Shown here one piece after another: positions 8,231-11,663 of a stretch of DNA of 11,663 bases. The notes beneath the pieces are model-generated. The model worked only from the letters and a program-made list of their open reading frames with translations, searched no databases and was not told the DNA's origin. A program made the position numbers and the translations under genes. Positions within the stretch are counted from its first letter, which is position 1. Each line of letters starts with the position of its first letter. Location of the stretch: NCBI GenBank assembly GCA_028290245.1, contig JAQGKG010000085.1:1-11663 (forward strand), read 5' to 3'. The stretch comes from Devosia sp. (GTDB lineage Bacteria > Pseudomonadota > Alphaproteobacteria > Rhizobiales > Devosiaceae).

Positions 8231-10117
8231 GTGACATCACCGTGGCAAATACTAGCCGGCAATCTTGCCGTGGTTGCCTTGTTCGTGCTCGGCTGGGGCC
8301 ACGCACGCTTCTGGCTGCGTCGCCTACCCGGCGTTTGGCGCAGCGTGTTATTCGGCGTCGTCATGGGTCTGGGCGCCATCGCTTCCATGCTGATGGCCGC
8401 CGAAGTGCTCCCCGGCCGCTTCCTCGATTTGCGCCTGTCGCTGGTTGCAGTCGCCGCTTTTTTTGGCGGGCCGGTGGCGGCGATGGCCACTACGGCCCTG
8501 ACACTCGGCTATCGGGTCAGCTTGGGCGGCGCCGGCATGGTAACCGGTGTCATCACCATTACCATCGTCACTGCAATAGCATTGGCGGGGCGCACGCTCG
8601 TCGGTCGCGGCCGGGTCCTTGCATGGCACAGCGTGGTGCTAGGGGTGACGACTTCGATCATCGCGGCAGTGGGAATCTATTCCATGAGGGCCGAAGGGTT
8701 GCTTCACACCATCGTGCCCCTAGGCGTACTCAACACGCTGGCTACGGTGCTGGCAGGCCTGGTCTTTGTCCAGGCTCGCCGCCTTTCGGCCGAGCGCGAC
8801 CTGTTCGCAGCGGCGCTGACCCAGGCGCCCAACTACTTTTACATCAAGGACCGCCATAGCCGCTTTGCTGCTGTCAACAATGCCGTGGCGAAATTGCACG
8901 GATTTGCCACGCCGCACGACATGATCGGCAAGACCGACTTCGACATCGCGCCACCGGAACGTGCGCAGGTGCTGTTCGACAGCGAGCAAAAAATCATCGC
9001 GTCGGGGCAGCCCCAGTTGGATATGGAGGAACAACTCCCCGACGCCACGGGCGAGTTGCGCAGCTACATAACGGCGAAAGTGCCGCTGCATGGCGCCAAC
9101 GGCGAGATGATCGGGCTGGCTGGAGTGAGCCGGGACATCACAGACGACAAGCAGTTGCGCCAGGATGTGATCGAGAGCCGCAACCTGCTGTCCTATGCTC
9201 TTGCTGAAATGTCGGATGGCCTTGCCATGTTCGACTGGCAGGGAAATATCGTGCTGTGCAATGCGCAGTATAGCGCCAGTTTCCCTTATACCAGCCACGC
9301 ACGACGGCAGGGCGCCAACCTCCGCGACATTCTCGCCGAGGTGGTTCGCACCCGCGAGCAGGTCAATATTCCGGTCGATCACGAACAGCAGTGGATCGAT
9401 GAGATCGTGACCAACTTGCATCGCGAGAGCGAAGAAGAGGTCCAACTTTTCGATGGCCGCTGGTTGCAGGTGCGCACGCGCCCGACCAATGCCGGCAAAA
9501 CCCTGGTTGTGGTCACCGACGTAACCCGCATCAAGCAGGCGGAGCTGGCGCTGCATTCTGCCAGCGATCAACTCAGGCAACTTGCTCGTACCGATGGGCT
9601 AACGGGCCTGCTGAACCGCCGCGCCTTCGACGATGCCATGGATGCCGAGATTGCCCGCGGCGCCCGCGTTGGCACACCGATGAGCCTGCTGCTGATCGAT
9701 GTCGATCGCTTCAAGGCTTATAATGACGCGTATGGCCATCCGTCCGGCGACGAAGCCTTGAAGCTGGTCGCCACCCACCTGCAAAAGAGCCTGAAGCGGT
9801 CGGCAGACCTTGCAATACGTTATGGTGGCGAGGAGTTTGCGGCCATCCTGCCGGGAACCGACGAAGACGGCGCCTATCTGGTCGCGGAAACCTTTCGCAA
9901 GTCGCTGGCCGGCGCACGTGTGCCACACAAGGGGGCCGAACGCGGCATCCTGACCGCCAGCGTCGGTGTCGCCACCTACATGCCGGATAATCTGCATCGC
10001 AGCGCGGCCGAGCTTATTCAAACTGCAGATGAAGCACTATACAGTGCCAAGGCCGCTGGGCGCGACCGCGTCTTCGGCACGCGTGTACGCGCCAAGCAGT
10101 CCAAATACGCGCAGTAG
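8231..10117 (+). CDS. Membrane diguanylate cyclase (5TMR_LYT-like, PAS, PAS, GGDEF)
   Basis: Makes cyclic di-GMP from two GTP in response to a signal sensed in or near the membrane; 628 residues. Residues about 5-181 are hydrophobic, with helices and a GRFLDLR...FFGGPVAA...YRVSLGG pattern (62-100) that resembles the LytS-type 5TMR sensor. A PAS domain follows (about 187-305; FYIKDRHSRFAAVNN, ending GVSRDITDDK), then a second PAS-like domain (about 318-436; DGLAMFDWQGNIVLCN, ending VVVTDVTRIKQAE). The GGDEF domain spans about 445-615, with DGLTGLLNRR (455-464), the metal-binding Asp490 in LLIDVDRFK, and an intact active site RYGGEEF (530-536). The inhibitory I-site RSAD (523-526) lies exactly five residues before GGEEF, so product feedback is expected. 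No EAL domain is present, so it should be a synthase only. The GTG start follows AGGAGG. It converges on a glycosyltransferase gene. Enzyme type is firm; signal and target are unknown. Confidence 0.93.
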   Translation: MTSPWQILAGNLAVVALFVLGWGHARFWLRRLPGVWRSVLFGVVMGLGAIASMLMAAEVLPGRFLDLRLSLVAVAAFFGGPVAAMATTALTLGYRVSLGGAGMVTGVITITIVTAIALAGRTLVGRGRVLAWHSVVLGVTTSIIAAVGIYSMRAEGLLHTIVPLGVLNTLATVLAGLVFVQARRLSAERDLFAAALTQAPNYFYIKDRHSRFAAVNNAVAKLHGFATPHDMIGKTDFDIAPPERAQVLFDSEQKIIASGQPQLDMEEQLPDATGELRSYITAKVPLHGANGEMIGLAGVSRDITDDKQLRQDVIESRNLLSYALAEMSDGLAMFDWQGNIVLCNAQYSASFPYTSHARRQGANLRDILAEVVRTREQVNIPVDHEQQWIDEIVTNLHRESEEEVQLFDGRWLQVRTRPTNAGKTLVVVTDVTRIKQAELALHSASDQLRQLARTDGLTGLLNRRAFDDAMDAEIARGARVGTPMSLLLIDVDRFKAYNDAYGHPSGDEALKLVATHLQKSLKRSADLAIRYGGEEFAAILPGTDEDGAYLVAETFRKSLAGARVPHKGAERGILTASVGVATYMPDNLHRSAAELIQTADEALYSAKAAGRDRVFGTRVRAKQSKYAQ

Positions 10118-10127
10118 TGAACGCTAC

Positions 10128-10286
10128 TTATTTGGACATACAAACATCGGCGTTGAGCGCGCCGAGGTTTTCATAGGCCACCATCGGCGCGATCTGATTG
10201 AGACGGGATATTCCCTCCTTGGTTGGGGCGCCATCGGGCGCCAGGATGATATCTGGCTCAGAGGGCAGGATTTGCTCGAAGGTTAG
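10128..10286 (-). pseudogene. Remnant resembling part of an iron-siderophore-type periplasmic binding protein
   Basis: In the short gap between the convergent cyclase and glycosyltransferase genes, the minus strand holds an open stretch of about 50 codons ending at TAA 10128-10130. It reads LTFEQILPSEPDIILAPDG, then KEGISRLNQIAPMVAYENL. The pattern (E-x-I-L-x-x-x-P-D-I-I-L, about ten residues, then L-x-x-I-A-P-x-V-x-Y) is that of the middle of FhuD/FepB-like binding proteins (PF01497 group), which carry ferric siderophores or related ligands in the periplasm. No start codon, signal peptide or N-terminal lobe is present, and the last residues (ADVCMSK) do not resemble the family, so this looks like an internal piece left by deletion. 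It overlaps the stop of the glycosyltransferase gene in another frame. The family call rests on pattern recognition only and could be wrong. Confidence 0.45.
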
Positions 10287-11663
10287 GTGCCGTGAACTGG
10301 CTGCGTAGCTATCTTCCCTAAGAGCTCATGCGGGCTGCGAGTTCCGCCGGTGGCAGGCTGATGCGGCGACTTGAACCAGTAGAACGGCCGTATCAGCAGG
10401 TCGGATAAGGCGCGAATGGTCGCGATCCCGATCAGCACCCAGTAAACCGGCAACAAGAGCTGGCGCAGCAACAGATGGTAGCTTCCCAGCCGGCGTAGCC
10501 CCAGCATGGTAATCACCATGGCGCTGCCATAGCCCATGCCGAGCATAGCCAGGTAAGATACTGTCCAAATCGAACTATCCAGCATGGCGTGACCCTGGAG
10601 AAAGCGCACCGTGATGCTCAGCAGGAAGGCACAGTGCAGCACCGGCGCCACGATCATGCCCAGCACCAGCGTCTGAAATCCGAGGAATGCCGGCAGGCCC
10701 ATTTCCGCCAGCAGTTTGAACGGGTCGCGATTGTGCACGATGAAAGTCTGCATCCATCCCTTCATCCAGCGGGTGCGCTGACCTATCCACGGCCATATCC
10801 GCGTTGGCGCATGTTCCAGCGTTCTTGATGCCAGAACGTCGACCTTCAGCCGTCGGCGCGCCATGCGGGTTCCGAGATCCGCATCTTCGGTGACGTTAAA
10901 GGCGTCCCAGCCACCCAGTTCACGCAGCACGCTTATCCTGAAATGATTGGATGTGCCGCCCAGCGGCATCGGTAGGCCCCAGCGTGCCAAGGCCGGCAAT
11001 AGCACGGTGAACAGCCCGGCATATTCGCCCGCAAATAGCGCCGCGAGCCAGTTATGATGACCATTGTCGATCACCAGATGGGCTTGCAGGCACACCAACT
11101 CAGGGTCTTCACGAAAGTGGACTGCGGCTTTCCAGAGCTGGTCTGGGTCGGGAATGTCCTCGGCATCGAACACCACGACGTGCTCGCCGCGGCACAGCGG
11201 CAGCACGAAATCCAGCGCCTTGGGTTTGGTGCGCGGCTGCGCGTCGGGAATGCAGACCAGCGAGAAACGCGGATCGCCCAGCCGCTCCCGCACCGCCGCC
11301 AGCGTCGTCTCGGACAGGGCTTCGACGGCAAATTTGATGTCGAGACGTTCCGGTGGATAGTCCAAGGCACGCATCGCCGTGAACAGTTGCCCCACCATGC
11401 TCGCCTCGTTGTGCAACGGGATCAGCACGGAATAGATCGGCAATTCCTGATCGGGAGGCCGGATCGGCTTGGGCACGATACGGATTGGGCTGAACACTGC
11501 CCCCAGTCGCATTGCCGCAGGAGCCAACAGCAGGACTAGCGTCACAGGAAGCAACGGCAATTGCGCAAAATGAGGCGCGACGAGAACCAGGTTGATCAGC
11601 AGCACCAAGCCGATGGCTAAGCCAAATCGGGCGTTCCGGGTCAGCTCGAGCTGGGCAGTGGCA
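10283..11663 (-). CDS. Family-2 membrane glycosyltransferase (QxxRW type), 5' end outside window
   Basis: Inner-membrane glycosyltransferase that probably builds or exports a polysaccharide from nucleotide sugar. The frame is open from the right edge to TAA 10283-10285, about 459 residues. An in-frame TTG at 11608 exists, but the frame continues upstream (QLELTRNARFGLAIG), so the true start is outside. N-terminal hydrophobic helices (about 11525-11625) are followed by the GT-A domain: YSVLIPLHNE, the nucleotide-sugar motif FDAEDIPDP (about 11150-11176), the acceptor-side motif TEDADLG (about 10872-10893) and QRTRW (10766-10780), the mark of processive family-2 synthases. Three or more hydrophobic segments follow in the C-terminal third (about 10370-10690). 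The protein ends with a polar tail of roughly 25 residues. It is cellulose-synthase-like in its layout, but the product cannot be named. No c-di-GMP-binding PilZ domain is visible in the part present. Confidence 0.9.
   Translation of the reverse strand, partial: ATAQLELTRNARFGLAIGLVLLINLVLVAPHFAQLPLLPVTLVLLLAPAAMRLGAVFSPIRIVPKPIRPPDQELPIYSVLIPLHNEASMVGQLFTAMRALDYPPERLDIKFAVEALSETTLAAVRERLGDPRFSLVCIPDAQPRTKPKALDFVLPLCRGEHVVVFDAEDIPDPDQLWKAAVHFREDPELVCLQAHLVIDNGHHNWLAALFAGEYAGLFTVLLPALARWGLPMPLGGTSNHFRISVLRELGGWDAFNVTEDADLGTRMARRRLKVDVLASRTLEHAPTRIWPWIGQRTRWMKGWMQTFIVHNRDPFKLLAEMGLPAFLGFQTLVLGMIVAPVLHCAFLLSITVRFLQGHAMLDSSIWTVSYLAMLGMGYGSAMVITMLGLRRLGSYHLLLRQLLLPVYWVLIGIATIRALSDLLIRPFYWFKSPHQPATGGTRSPHELLGKIATQPVHGT

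Noticed and set aside
8720..9580. 286-codon open frame on the minus strand inside the diguanylate cyclase gene
   Set aside because: The plus strand has clear PAS and GGDEF domains across the same bases; the antisense frame shows no motif.
10227..10242. GGCGCC-N4-GGCGCC hairpin as a terminator between the convergent genes
   Set aside because: The stem is only six pairs with no T-tract, and it falls within the binding-protein remnant's codons, so it is probably chance in GC-rich DNA.

Overview
The window is GC-rich chromosomal DNA from a proteobacterium, most likely an alphaproteobacterium of the Hyphomicrobiales (a Devosia-like organism is a guess). Three things point that way: codon use strongly biased to G/C in the third position, a CCCTCCCC-type palindromic intergenic repeat of a kind common in that group, and the gene mix (YtfQRT/YjfF-type sugar transporter with a GntR/FCD regulator, a 540-residue ABC-F protein, a 5TMR-PAS-PAS-GGDEF protein and a QxxRW glycosyltransferase). 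No phage, IS, CRISPR, rRNA or tRNA is visible.

Positions 1-6304 are one long minus-strand block, read right to left. It starts with a GTG-initiated periplasmic sugar-binding protein gene (ytfQ-like, 6304 to 5331). Next come a roughly 109-bp palindromic repeat, the double-ATPase gene (ytfR-like, 5156 to 3639), two permease genes (ytfT-like, then yjfF-like) and a GntR/FadR-type repressor gene (1661 to 921). The ATPase, both permeases and the regulator are joined by three successive 4-base ATGA stop/start overlaps, so this is clearly one transcription and translation unit. After a 32-bp gap comes the 5' part of treY (maltooligosyl trehalose synthase), which runs off the left edge. By family, the transporter should import furanose sugars (galactofuranose in E. 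coli; L-arabinofuranose is known for a related system). The regulator probably controls the operon from the AT-rich region at 6358-6406, which holds a perfect TATAAT and two inverted repeats.

The main anomaly is in ytfQ. A C/G run one base short at 5481-5484 shifts the frame after residue 275 and replaces the last 49 residues with an unrelated Pro/Ser/Thr-rich tail. Adding one base restores a full-length, family-like C-terminus ending at 5331. It is therefore either a recent inactivating mutation or a sequencing error.

Positions 6504-10117 are on the plus strand: an ABC-F ATPase (probable ribosome-associated factor), divergent from the transporter operon, then a membrane-bound diguanylate cyclase with a GTG start behind a perfect Shine-Dalgarno sequence. 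Convergent to it, from the right edge, is a membrane family-2 glycosyltransferase gene (cut at its 5' end). Its 3' end abuts a short remnant that resembles part of an iron-siderophore-type periplasmic binding protein. A cyclase beside a processive glycosyltransferase suggests, but does not prove, c-di-GMP control of a polysaccharide. I found no clearly new biological system here; the window is mostly recognisable families with a few points worth checking.
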